Shown piece by piece: positions 11,166-17,731 of a stretch of 17,731 bases of DNA. The notes under the pieces were generated by a model. That model had not been told where the DNA came from. It searched no databases and was given only the letters and a program-made list of their open reading frames with translations. The number at the start of each line of letters is the position of its first letter. Within the stretch, counting starts at the first letter, position 1. The translations under genes and the position numbers were made by a program. This DNA comes from Pseudoflavonifractor intestinihominis (GTDB lineage: Bacteria; Bacillota; Clostridia; Oscillospirales; Oscillospiraceae). The DNA is taken from assembly GCF_040096055.1 (NCBI RefSeq), contig NZ_JBBMFK010000043.1, forward strand, positions 1-17,731. Direction: 5' to 3'.

Positions 11166-13181
11166 ATGGCACGCAACAGAATCAAGGGTATCACCGTTGA
11201 AATCGGCGGCGATACCACCAAGCTGGACAAGGCCCTGGCTGGCACCAACAAGCAGCTGTCCGCCACCCAGCAGTCCCTCAAGGACGTGGAGCGGCTGCTC
11301 AAGCTGGACCCGGGCAATACCGAGCTGCTGGCCCAGAAGCAGAAGCTGCTGGCCCAGGCGGCCAGCGGCACGGCGGACAAGCTCAAGACCCTTCGGGAGG
11401 CCGCACAGAGCGCCGACGAGGCCCTCCAGCGGGGGAGGGACTACCAGGCCAAGTATGAGCCGCTGAAGGCCCAGCTGGACAGCGTGGCGGCCTCCATGCA
11501 GGGCCTGGAGGCCAACGAGGCATCCATGCAGGCCAAGCTGGAGAGCGGTGAAATCTCCACGGAGCAGTACGACGCATTTAAGAAAAAGCTGGAGGACACC
11601 CGGAAGGCCCACCAGGCCCTCCAGCAGGCGGTGAAGGACCTGGACAAGGAGTTCGCCGGGGCCAGGCTGGACCAGAGCCAGTACGATGCCCTTCAGCGGG
11701 AGCTGGCCGAGAGCGAGCGGGAGGCCAAGGACGCGGAGAAGGCCTTCAAAGACTGCTCCAGCGGCCTGGATGAGCTGGGCCGGAAGGCGGGGACCGTGTC
11801 CGACAAGGCGGGAAAGGTGGCCGAGGCCTTTGCACCGGTGACCGCCACGGTGGGGGCCCTGGCCGGCGCGGCGCTGGCCACCGTCCCCGCCACCGAGGAG
11901 CTGCGGGGCGACCTGTCCATGCTGGAGAACAACGCCCGGCAGGCCGGGGTGGGTATGGATGCCGTGCAGCAGGCTTTTCTGGACTTCAACGCGGTTTCCG
12001 GCGAGACCGACAGCAGCATTGAGGCCATTTCCAACCTGCTCCAGGCGGGCTTTACCGAGTCCAACCTCCAGCAGGCGGTGGAGGGCCTGGCCAATGCGGC
12101 CATCACCTTCCCCGACACTCTGAAAATTGAGTCCCTGGCTGACAGCCTCCAGGAGACCCTGGCCACCGGTGAGGCCACCGGCCAGTTCGGCGAGCTGCTG
12201 GACCGGTTGGGCATCGGCGCGGAGAACTTCTCGGCGGGGCTGGCCATGTGCACCACGGAGGCTCAGAAGCAGGACTACGCCCTCAATGCTCTGGTGGGCG
12301 GACCGCTGAAGGGGGCCTACGAAGGATGGGCGGAAAGCAACCAGGAACTGATGGAAAACCGCCAGTCCAGCATGGAACTCCAGAAAGCCATGGCCGACCT
12401 GGCGGAGCTCCTGGTGCCAATCATCACCCAGCTCACCGACTTTGCAACGGAATTTTTGGAGTGGTTCACCTCGCTTGACGACGGCTCCAGAAACGCCATT
12501 GTCGCCGTCGGCCTTTTAATTGCGGCTATTGGCCCTATGGCGGGCGCGGTAAAAGCTGTAACAGATGTGTTGCCGTTCCTGTTGGATTTGTTTTCTGGAA
12601 TAGGTGTGAAGGGACTTATTGCGGCGGTAGCGGTTGGGCTTTTTGTCGGTTTGGCAGCCAAAGTGGCAGACCTGTGGGATGATATGACAGGCGTTGAAAA
12701 GGTAATTTCCGTTATCGGACTTTTGACAGCCGTTGTATTTGGAGCGGCCCTTGCATTTGGTGCGCTTCAGTCGGCACTCTCTATGGGTATCGCTGGCGCG
12801 GCAATCGCAGCTGGTATTCTGGCGGTCGTTGCGGCAATCAGTTCTGCCACCCAGCGCGCAAACGAGGCCACCCAGAACCTCAACCGGAGCATGTCCTCCG
12901 CCGGCGGGTCCATCCCCGGCTTCGCCACCGGCGGCGTGGTGCCGCCCAACAACCCGTTCCTGGCGGTGCTGGGAGACAACAGACAGGAGCCGGAGGTGGT
13001 GGCGCCCTACTCCACCATCAAGCAGGCCGCCGGCGAGGCCCTGGCGGAGCGGGGCAATTCCGGCGGGACGGGCCGGGGCGACGTGTATCTGGACGGCACA
13101 AAGGTGGGCCGGGTGCTCTACTCCTGCATTGAGGGGGAGCGCACCCGTCTGGGCGTGAAGCTGACAGGGGGGAGACGGTAA
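11166..13181 (+). CDS. Tape measure protein
   Basis: A 671-residue protein whose length sets tail length; by the usual rule of about 0.15 nm per residue it predicts a tail near 100 nm. Residues 1-220 are almost entirely coiled coil (KLDKALAGTNKQLSATQQSLKDVERLL and so on). About 225-430 follow the TP901-like core. About 443-560 hold three hydrophobic stretches (NAIVAVGLLIAAIGPMAGAV, GLIAAVAVGLFVGLAA and a long one around VVFGAALAFGALQSALSMGI) that could insert in the host membrane during DNA entry. The C terminus has the typical FATGGVVPP and PEVVAPYSTI motifs. DNA for about 427-563 has clearly lower GC and different codon use than the flanks, a sign of module exchange. Confidence 0.96.
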   Translation: MARNRIKGITVEIGGDTTKLDKALAGTNKQLSATQQSLKDVERLLKLDPGNTELLAQKQKLLAQAASGTADKLKTLREAAQSADEALQRGRDYQAKYEPLKAQLDSVAASMQGLEANEASMQAKLESGEISTEQYDAFKKKLEDTRKAHQALQQAVKDLDKEFAGARLDQSQYDALQRELAESEREAKDAEKAFKDCSSGLDELGRKAGTVSDKAGKVAEAFAPVTATVGALAGAALATVPATEELRGDLSMLENNARQAGVGMDAVQQAFLDFNAVSGETDSSIEAISNLLQAGFTESNLQQAVEGLANAAITFPDTLKIESLADSLQETLATGEATGQFGELLDRLGIGAENFSAGLAMCTTEAQKQDYALNALVGGPLKGAYEGWAESNQELMENRQSSMELQKAMADLAELLVPIITQLTDFATEFLEWFTSLDDGSRNAIVAVGLLIAAIGPMAGAVKAVTDVLPFLLDLFSGIGVKGLIAAVAVGLFVGLAAKVADLWDDMTGVEKVISVIGLLTAVVFGAALAFGALQSALSMGIAGAAIAAGILAVVAAISSATQRANEATQNLNRSMSSAGGSIPGFATGGVVPPNNPFLAVLGDNRQEPEVVAPYSTIKQAAGEALAERGNSGGTGRGDVYLDGTKVGRVLYSCIEGERTRLGVKLTGGRR

Positions 13182-13567
13182 TGGTCACCATGGACGGCAG
13201 ACAGTACAGGGTGCGGGTCAAAATCAAGTCCCTGCGCCGGTCCTTCCGCATCGAGGAGGACGACCGGTCCGGCATGGTCAAGTCGGGCGCCTATTTCCGC
13301 TCCATCATCGGCACCTACTACGACTACGCCATGGGGGTGGAGCCCGACCCGGCGGCCCCGGAGGAGTACGACGATTTCTTTGAGGCCATCTCCGCGCCGG
13401 TGGAGTCCCACTCCATCACCGTGCCCTACGGCCAGGGCACCATGACCTACGACGCCATGATCAGCTACGGCGAGGACACCCAGCGGGACAAAATCGGCGG
13501 CGTCACCCGCTGGACCGGCCTGACGGTTACATTTTCGGCCCAGAAGCCCCAGAGGAGGCCCGTATGA
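13181..13567 (+). CDS. Small tail protein in the Dit position
   Basis: A 128-residue beta-rich protein encoded between tape measure and Tal, where distal tail (Dit) proteins normally lie. It is much shorter than classical Dit proteins (about 230 or more residues), so it may be a minimal Dit ring domain or an adaptor. Notable segments are RRSFRIEEDDRSGMVKSGAYFRSIIGTYYDYAMGVEPD and APVESHSITVPYGQGTMTYDAMI, a style I associate with Clostridia phages and no firm name. The ATG shares its first base with the tape-measure stop (TAATG), and the end overlaps the next gene in ATGA. Role in the baseplate is inferred from order. Confidence 0.6.
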   Translation: MVTMDGRQYRVRVKIKSLRRSFRIEEDDRSGMVKSGAYFRSIIGTYYDYAMGVEPDPAAPEEYDDFFEAISAPVESHSITVPYGQGTMTYDAMISYGEDTQRDKIGGVTRWTGLTVTFSAQKPQRRPV

Positions 13568-15777
13568 GCACGATCAACAAGCTGGTATACGGGGACATTG
13601 TCCTCACCGACGACGAGATTGAGGACGGCGAGGCGTACACCGCCCTGGCCCTTCTGTCCGACGCCCTGGAAATCGGCACCCTCCAGGTGCAGCTTACCAT
13701 CCGGGACCAGGCGGTGGGGGAGAAGCTGTCCGCCTTCCGCCGTAACGACAAGCTGCTCTACTACCACCGGGACGCCCTCCGGGGCACCTACTACATCGAG
13801 AGCGTCCAGCGCACCGGCAAATACAGCTATGAGCTCAAGGCCAACGACGCGGTGGCTCTGCTGGAGCAGTCCACCCACTACGGCGGCATCTACACCGGCC
13901 AGACCGTGGCTCAGGTGGTGGCCGACATCTGCAACATTCCCTACCTCATCCAGACCCGGTTCGCCGGCGTCAAGCTGTACGGCTGGCTGCCCATCGCCAC
14001 CCGCCGGGCCAACCTGATCCAGGTGCTCTTCGCCGTGGGGGCCAACACCAAGGTGGACCAGAACGGCACGCTGCGCATTGAATCCCTGTGGGACGGCGTG
14101 GCTACCTCAATCCCGGAGGACCGGGTGCTCCTTGGCGACAGCGTCCAGTACGCCACTCGGGTGACCGAGGTGTCCGTGCTGGAGCACCAGTACATTCCGG
14201 GCAGCGAGACCGTGGACCTCTTCGACGGCACGGCGGCGGAGGGGGATATCATCCAGTTCTCTGAGCCGGTCTATGACCTCTCCGCCGAGGGGTTTTCCGT
14301 CCTGGAGAGCGGCGCCAACTACGCAAAACTATCGGCGGGCACCGGAAAGCTGACGGGGAAGAAGTACGTCCACACCACCCGGGACGTGCGGGCCCAGGCG
14401 CTGCCCGACGACGTGCCCAACGTGGTGGAGGTCACCGAGGCCACCCTGGTGTCCCTGGTCAACGCCTCTGCGGTGGCCCGGCGGCTGGCCCGATACTACG
14501 CCTGCCTGGACACCCTGACCCACGATATCATCCACCGGGCCGAGCGCCCCGGGGACGTGGTGGCCTTTGAGCACCCCTTCGGCGGCGCGGCCACCGGCTG
14601 CATCAAGGACACCGCCGTGGCCCTGGGCAGCCGCCCTGTGGCCACAGAGAACGTCCTGGTGGGCTACAGGCCGCCCAGGGCGGACGTGGGCACCCTGGAC
14701 CAAAGGGTGGTGCTCACCGGCGCGGGGGAGTGGGTGGTGCCGGACGATGTGCTGCCGGGCACAGTCGCTCTGGCGGTGCTCATCGGCGGCGGCAGCGGCG
14801 GCTGGAGCGGCCTGCCCGGCGAGCCGGCCGGGGAACAGCACGTGGTGAGCGGCGAGCACGAGGACTCACGTTACGTTACGTACTACAAATCCATCTCCGA
14901 AGCCCTGGGCGGCGCAGGGGGAGCGCCCGGCGAGCCGGGCGTGGGCGGGAAGATCCTCCAGGTCAATACGACCCTCAACCCCGGGGCGCGGATCTCCTAC
15001 TCCTGCGGCAAGGGCGGCAAAGGCGGCGCGGCCGGTGATGAGACGGTCCGGGGGGAGGAGGGCGGAGACACGGCGTTCGGCTCGTATTCCTCCGCCGCCG
15101 GTTCCCGCAGCCCGGAGGGCTATATGGACGTGACCACCCAGGAGGTTTTTGCCGCCGACGGCGTGTCCGGCGTAGCTGGTGGAGACGGAATGGGCGTAAA
15201 GGACGGGGAGGAAATCCCGGCGCCTGATGTGGTCTACAAGGGCGTAACGTACAAAGGCGGCGTAAAAAACCCGGAGATAGACGAAAAAACCGGCGGAGAC
15301 GTGGATTACCAATACGGCTACCGGACAGCCAGGTCCCTGGGCGGATACGGCGGCGGCGCGGCGGCCGGCACCGACGGGGAAATGGGCGGGCCGCCCGGCG
15401 ATGCGGCCATCACCAGCGACGGCGCGACGTCTACGGCAGGACGGGGCGCGGACGGCGCGGATGCCGTGGCGCCCGAGAAACCGGCGGCATACGGGACCGG
15501 CGGCGACGGCGGAAACGGCGGCGGAGGAGGGGGGATCGGTTCCGCCGGGTACACCGAGGCCCGCTTGTATTACAGCTCGGGCAAGCCGCCTGTGCCGAAT
15601 CTGGTATCCAACGCAGCAGAGCGCAGCGCCGGAGGAAAGGCCAGCCCGGGGGCGGACGGCGGCGACGGGTGTGTCCTGGTCTTTTTCGGCGTGCCCGAGA
15701 CCTATGTGTCCGGGCCGGTGAAGGACAAAAACGGACGGATGGTCCTGGACCGGCTGGGCCGGAGAATCATTGTGTGA
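13564..15777 (+). CDS. Tal-like tail protein with glycine-rich adhesin half
   Basis: A 737-residue two-part protein. Residues 1 to about 375 resemble the gp27/Tal-like hub of siphovirus tail tips (YGDIVLTDDEIEDGE, strand-rich LQVQLTIRDQAVGEKLSAFRRNDKLLYYHRD, then GWLPIATRRANLIQVLFAVGA). From about 392 (VLIGGGSGGWSG) to about 705 it is a glycine-rich domain with many G-G and G-x-G runs, reminiscent of polyglycine-helix adhesins such as those of S16-like phages, broken by non-glycine inserts. It closes with VLVFFGVPETYVSGPVKDKNGR and a basic end. No metallopeptidase or lysozyme motif was found. ATG 13564 overlaps the preceding stop. The adhesin half probably decides host binding and is likely hypervariable among relatives. 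Confidence 0.82.
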   Translation: MSTINKLVYGDIVLTDDEIEDGEAYTALALLSDALEIGTLQVQLTIRDQAVGEKLSAFRRNDKLLYYHRDALRGTYYIESVQRTGKYSYELKANDAVALLEQSTHYGGIYTGQTVAQVVADICNIPYLIQTRFAGVKLYGWLPIATRRANLIQVLFAVGANTKVDQNGTLRIESLWDGVATSIPEDRVLLGDSVQYATRVTEVSVLEHQYIPGSETVDLFDGTAAEGDIIQFSEPVYDLSAEGFSVLESGANYAKLSAGTGKLTGKKYVHTTRDVRAQALPDDVPNVVEVTEATLVSLVNASAVARRLARYYACLDTLTHDIIHRAERPGDVVAFEHPFGGAATGCIKDTAVALGSRPVATENVLVGYRPPRADVGTLDQRVVLTGAGEWVVPDDVLPGTVALAVLIGGGSGGWSGLPGEPAGEQHVVSGEHEDSRYVTYYKSISEALGGAGGAPGEPGVGGKILQVNTTLNPGARISYSCGKGGKGGAAGDETVRGEEGGDTAFGSYSSAAGSRSPEGYMDVTTQEVFAADGVSGVAGGDGMGVKDGEEIPAPDVVYKGVTYKGGVKNPEIDEKTGGDVDYQYGYRTARSLGGYGGGAAAGTDGEMGGPPGDAAITSDGATSTAGRGADGADAVAPEKPAAYGTGGDGGNGGGGGGIGSAGYTEARLYYSSGKPPVPNLVSNAAERSAGGKASPGADGGDGCVLVFFGVPETYVSGPVKDKNGRMVLDRLGRRIIV

Positions 15778-15786
15778 GGTGAGAAA

Positions 15787-15933
15787 ATGGCAACACTGGA
15801 GGAGCTGGAGGAGCGCGTCAAGGCCCTGGAGCAGGCCCAGGCACAGACCCCCACGGAGTACTACACCAGCAAATACTCCGGCGAGGAGATGGATGCCCTG
15901 CTGGATAAAATCGCGGCCATGTCGGGCGGCTGA
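15787..15933 (+). CDS. Small tail-tip peptide with coiled coil
   Basis: A 48-residue protein beginning at ATG 15787 with GAGGTGAG (15775-15782) upstream. An N-terminal heptad coiled coil (LEELEERVKALEQAQ) is followed by EYYTSKYSGEEMDALLDKI, a short motif I recall from ends or linkers of fibre proteins in Firmicutes phages. It is too small for an enzyme, is codon-biased like the late genes, and stands between the Tal-like protein and the collagen fibre. A linker or trimerisation role is plausible. Confidence 0.65.
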   Translation: MATLEELEERVKALEQAQAQTPTEYYTSKYSGEEMDALLDKIAAMSGG

Positions 15934-16045
15934 GGGCTGTCTGACAGCTTAAGCGGACGGCAGGGTCCCATATTGGCGGCCGGAACGCCGGTATGTGAAG
16001 GGACGCCTGGCGGGGGGCGGCCCGGAACAGAGAGGAGAGATGCGC

Positions 16046-17323
16046 ATGATTCATTTTGACGACTGGCGGCTGACGAAGGATGAGGGGCCGGTCATCGCCC
16101 GGCAGTACGACAACCTGACCGGGCGGCTGGAGATCCTGGGAGCGTTCCCCGAGGGCTGGGACTGGACGCTGCTGGTGCAGGCGGACAAGCACCTGGACCT
16201 CATCGCCCTGACGCCCATGGAGGGCGGCCTGGGCGTGGACCTGACGGCGGAGATGCTGGCTGTGTCCGGATACTACACCGTGCAGCTCAAGGGCGTCCGG
16301 GGCGAGCTGGTGCGCCACACCAACCAGGTGCGGATTTTTATCCCGGACAGCCTGTCCGGCGACGCCAACTGGCCGGAGGTGCCCAGCGAGTTCAGCCAGG
16401 TGGAGGCCAACATCCGGGCGCTGGGCGCACACCCGCCCGTCCCCGGAGATGAGGGCTTTTGGCTGGTGTGGGACCTGGAGCGGGACGAGTATGTGACCTC
16501 AGACCTGCCCCTGCCCGACGTGTCGGTGGGCCCCCAGGGCCCCGAAGGTCCTCAGGGACCCCAGGGTGAGCCGGGCCCCCAGGGCCCTCAGGGAGAACCC
16601 GGACCTCAGGGTGAAAAGGGCGAGCAGGGTGAGCCTGGCCCGCAGGGAGAGACCGGCCCCGCAGGCCCGGAAGGCCCTCAGGGCCCCCAGGGTGAAAAGG
16701 GCGACACAGGCCCCCAGGGACCCCAGGGGGAAAAAGGCGAGAAGGGTGATACAGGCCCTCAGGGACCCCAAGGTCCAAAGGGTGACACAGGACCCCAGGG
16801 CCCGGCAGGGGACGGAGTGCCGCCTGTCAGCGGTGGGTCCGACGGAGATGTACTTACGATTTCTGAAGGTTCTCCGGTATGGGCGGGGCCCAAGCAAGGA
16901 ATTTCTTGGAGCCCCGCCGGAGTGCAAGAGATGGATGGGGTTGAATCTGCGGTTGCGTTCTCTTGCGATTTCCACGCATTATTTGTCGTTACGGTATTTG
17001 GAACGCAACAGCCTTTGAATGCACAAAAAGCGACAATATCAGTTACGCACAAAAGCGGTAAAACATGTATGTTTTACCCGCAGTCTTTGAATTCTACACA
17101 ATTCAATCCGAAAAATGTTTTTATTATTTTCGGAGGAAGCCGAAATAGGGCGATGATTTTTATGAAAGGAGAATCTATCATCTATACTGGCTCCGTAGGA
17201 AACGCACTTGAACAGGGCTTCGATACAGTCTCCGATGATGTAGTTGACCCTGTAGAAACCGTAACTGTAACATTTGATGCCCCCCCAGTGTCTGGAACTC
17301 TTGTGTACGTGGAGGGTATGTAA
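16046..17323 (+). CDS. Collagen-like tail fibre / receptor-binding protein
   Basis: A 425-residue fibre. I choose ATG 16046 because AGGAG (16033-16037) is eight bases upstream; ATG 16040 is too close and the GTG at 15995 has no site. Residues 1 to about 120 form a BppU-like baseplate-binding domain (MIHFDDWRLTKDEGPVIARQ and strands up to QVRIFIPDSL). About 121-161 is a helix linker. Residues 162-257 are 32 uninterrupted G-X-Y triplets rich in GPQ, GEP, GEK and GDT, a collagen-like trimeric stalk. Residues 258-425 form a beta-rich globular tip, probably trimeric and receptor-binding. DNA of the tip is strikingly AT-richer than the stalk, so the tip was likely exchanged recently. Confidence 0.9.
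   Translation: MIHFDDWRLTKDEGPVIARQYDNLTGRLEILGAFPEGWDWTLLVQADKHLDLIALTPMEGGLGVDLTAEMLAVSGYYTVQLKGVRGELVRHTNQVRIFIPDSLSGDANWPEVPSEFSQVEANIRALGAHPPVPGDEGFWLVWDLERDEYVTSDLPLPDVSVGPQGPEGPQGPQGEPGPQGPQGEPGPQGEKGEQGEPGPQGETGPAGPEGPQGPQGEKGDTGPQGPQGEKGEKGDTGPQGPQGPKGDTGPQGPAGDGVPPVSGGSDGDVLTISEGSPVWAGPKQGISWSPAGVQEMDGVESAVAFSCDFHALFVVTVFGTQQPLNAQKATISVTHKSGKTCMFYPQSLNSTQFNPKNVFIIFGGSRNRAMIFMKGESIIYTGSVGNALEQGFDTVSDDVVDPVETVTVTFDAPPVSGTLVYVEGM
16529..16816 (+). repeat. G-X-Y collagen-coding repeat
   Basis: Thirty-two nine-base units coding for Gly-X-Y, with recurrent blocks such as CCCCAGGG and GGTGAAAAGGGCGA. The unit is a hot spot for unequal recombination, so triplet number may vary between relatives. 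Confidence 0.9.
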
Positions 17324-17324
17324 T

Positions 17325-17731
17325 ATGTTTTTAAATGGCGAAAAAGTAGAGGATAGCGATATTGTAAAGGACGCAATCGCCGCCTTTCAAAAGACTTATC
17401 TGGCCCCCAGCCCCCAGGAGCAGGCCATGACGCTGGCCCGTACCATGGCCGCATCGGCCACCGGTTTGACCGACACCGTAGCCCTCAGTATCCCCGACCT
17501 TCTGCCCACCTGGGACGAATTGCTGGAGGCCGGGGAGCCCATCCAGCCGGGCGTATGCCTGATGCACAACGGCCAGTGCTACCGACAGGCGCAGTCCAGC
17601 GCGGTGACGCCACAGGCCCGCCAGGCCCCCGGAGGGGATGGGATGCTGGCGGTATACCGTCCCATCGAGCGTGAGCACGCTGGCACTCAGTCGGACCCCA
17701 TCCCCTGGGTGTATGGGATGGACAGCTACAA
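17325..17731 (+). CDS. Tail-tip protein with carbohydrate-binding-like end, partial
   Basis: The gene starts at ATG 17325, one base after the fibre stop, with GGAGGG (17311-17316) as ribosome binding site, and remains open at the window edge after 135 residues. The N-terminal MFLNGEKVEDSDIVKDAIAAFQKTY is encoded by AT-rich DNA continuous with the fibre tip; from about 17400 the base use returns to the GC-rich norm. The visible middle has LPTWDELLEAGEPIQPGVCLMHNGQCYR, with a C-x-x-H-N-G-x-C stretch, then IPWVYGMDSYK, a segment that often opens a small carbohydrate-binding-like domain in Clostridia phage tail proteins. Role in binding cell-wall sugars is probable but the defining part is outside the window. 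Confidence 0.7.
   Translation, partial: MFLNGEKVEDSDIVKDAIAAFQKTYLAPSPQEQAMTLARTMAASATGLTDTVALSIPDLLPTWDELLEAGEPIQPGVCLMHNGQCYRQAQSSAVTPQARQAPGGDGMLAVYRPIEREHAGTQSDPIPWVYGMDSY

Noticed and set aside
15936..15948. Palindrome GCTGTCTGACAGC after the small tail peptide
   Set aside because: Short, single copy, and no T tract or link to a start; not distinguishable from chance.
15995..16045. GTG start giving the fibre 17 more residues
   Set aside because: No ribosome binding site before it; AGGAG before ATG 16046 is well placed.
16392..17052. Minus-strand frames opposite the collagen repeat
   Set aside because: Low-complexity antisense of G-X-Y codons.
1..17731. CRISPR array, tRNA, integrase or attachment site
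   Set aside because: Looked for and not seen: no regularly spaced repeats, no cloverleaf, no recombinase motif.

Overview
The window is a high-GC segment of a tailed phage or prophage with siphovirus morphology: HK97-type head, long non-contractile tail (there is no sheath gene). Gene order, the Cys-rich KTR/Com-like protein, the HNH-terminase junction and the base composition suggest a host among GC-rich Clostridia such as the Oscillospiraceae of animal guts. The host is inferred from protein style only. No integrase, lysis cassette, attachment site, tRNA or CRISPR array is visible, so lysogeny and genome ends cannot be judged.

Layout. Positions 1-161 hold no convincing gene but contain a striking set of mutually exclusive RNA stems just before the first ribosome binding site. 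Positions 179-1253 carry four small accessory genes: a Cys-rich protein, a beta-sandwich-type lipoprotein, an unknown protein and a ribbon-helix-helix-like protein. Positions 1206-1924 hold a hicA-hicB toxin-antitoxin cassette on the minus strand with its own sigma70-type promoter, operator-like palindrome and terminator. It looks like an inserted moron and abuts a coding remnant without a start codon (1979-2107). Positions 2100-3099 carry an HUH-endonuclease replication-type protein, a 24-base alternating purine/pyrimidine tract and a Cys-rich KTR/Com-like zinc-ribbon protein. Positions 3082-3273 are a dense non-coding RNA/DNA structure zone: two terminator-like hairpins with U tracts, two related hairpins showing Shine-Dalgarno-like loops, and a 17-base palindrome that also occurs at 997-1013.

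From 3288 onward lies one compact late operon on the plus strand: HNH endonuclease, small and large terminase, portal, prohead protease, major capsid, four head-tail joining genes, major tail protein, tail assembly chaperone with a clear -1 frameshift extension, tape measure, a Dit-position tail protein, a Tal-like protein with a glycine-rich adhesin half, a small tail-tip peptide, a collagen-like fibre, and the start of a further tail-tip protein cut by the window edge. Adjacent genes mostly overlap by 1-8 bases, so they are probably translationally coupled.

The genes work together as a standard assembly line: HNH and terminase cut and pump DNA through the portal into the protease-matured capsid, connectors close the head, the chaperone pair loads the tape measure while the tail tube polymerises, and the Tal/fibre module binds the host. 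Base composition drops sharply inside the tape measure (about 12445-12855) and in the fibre tip (about 16845-17400), marking recent mosaic exchange. The least explained parts are the structured non-coding elements at 31-161 and 3082-3273.
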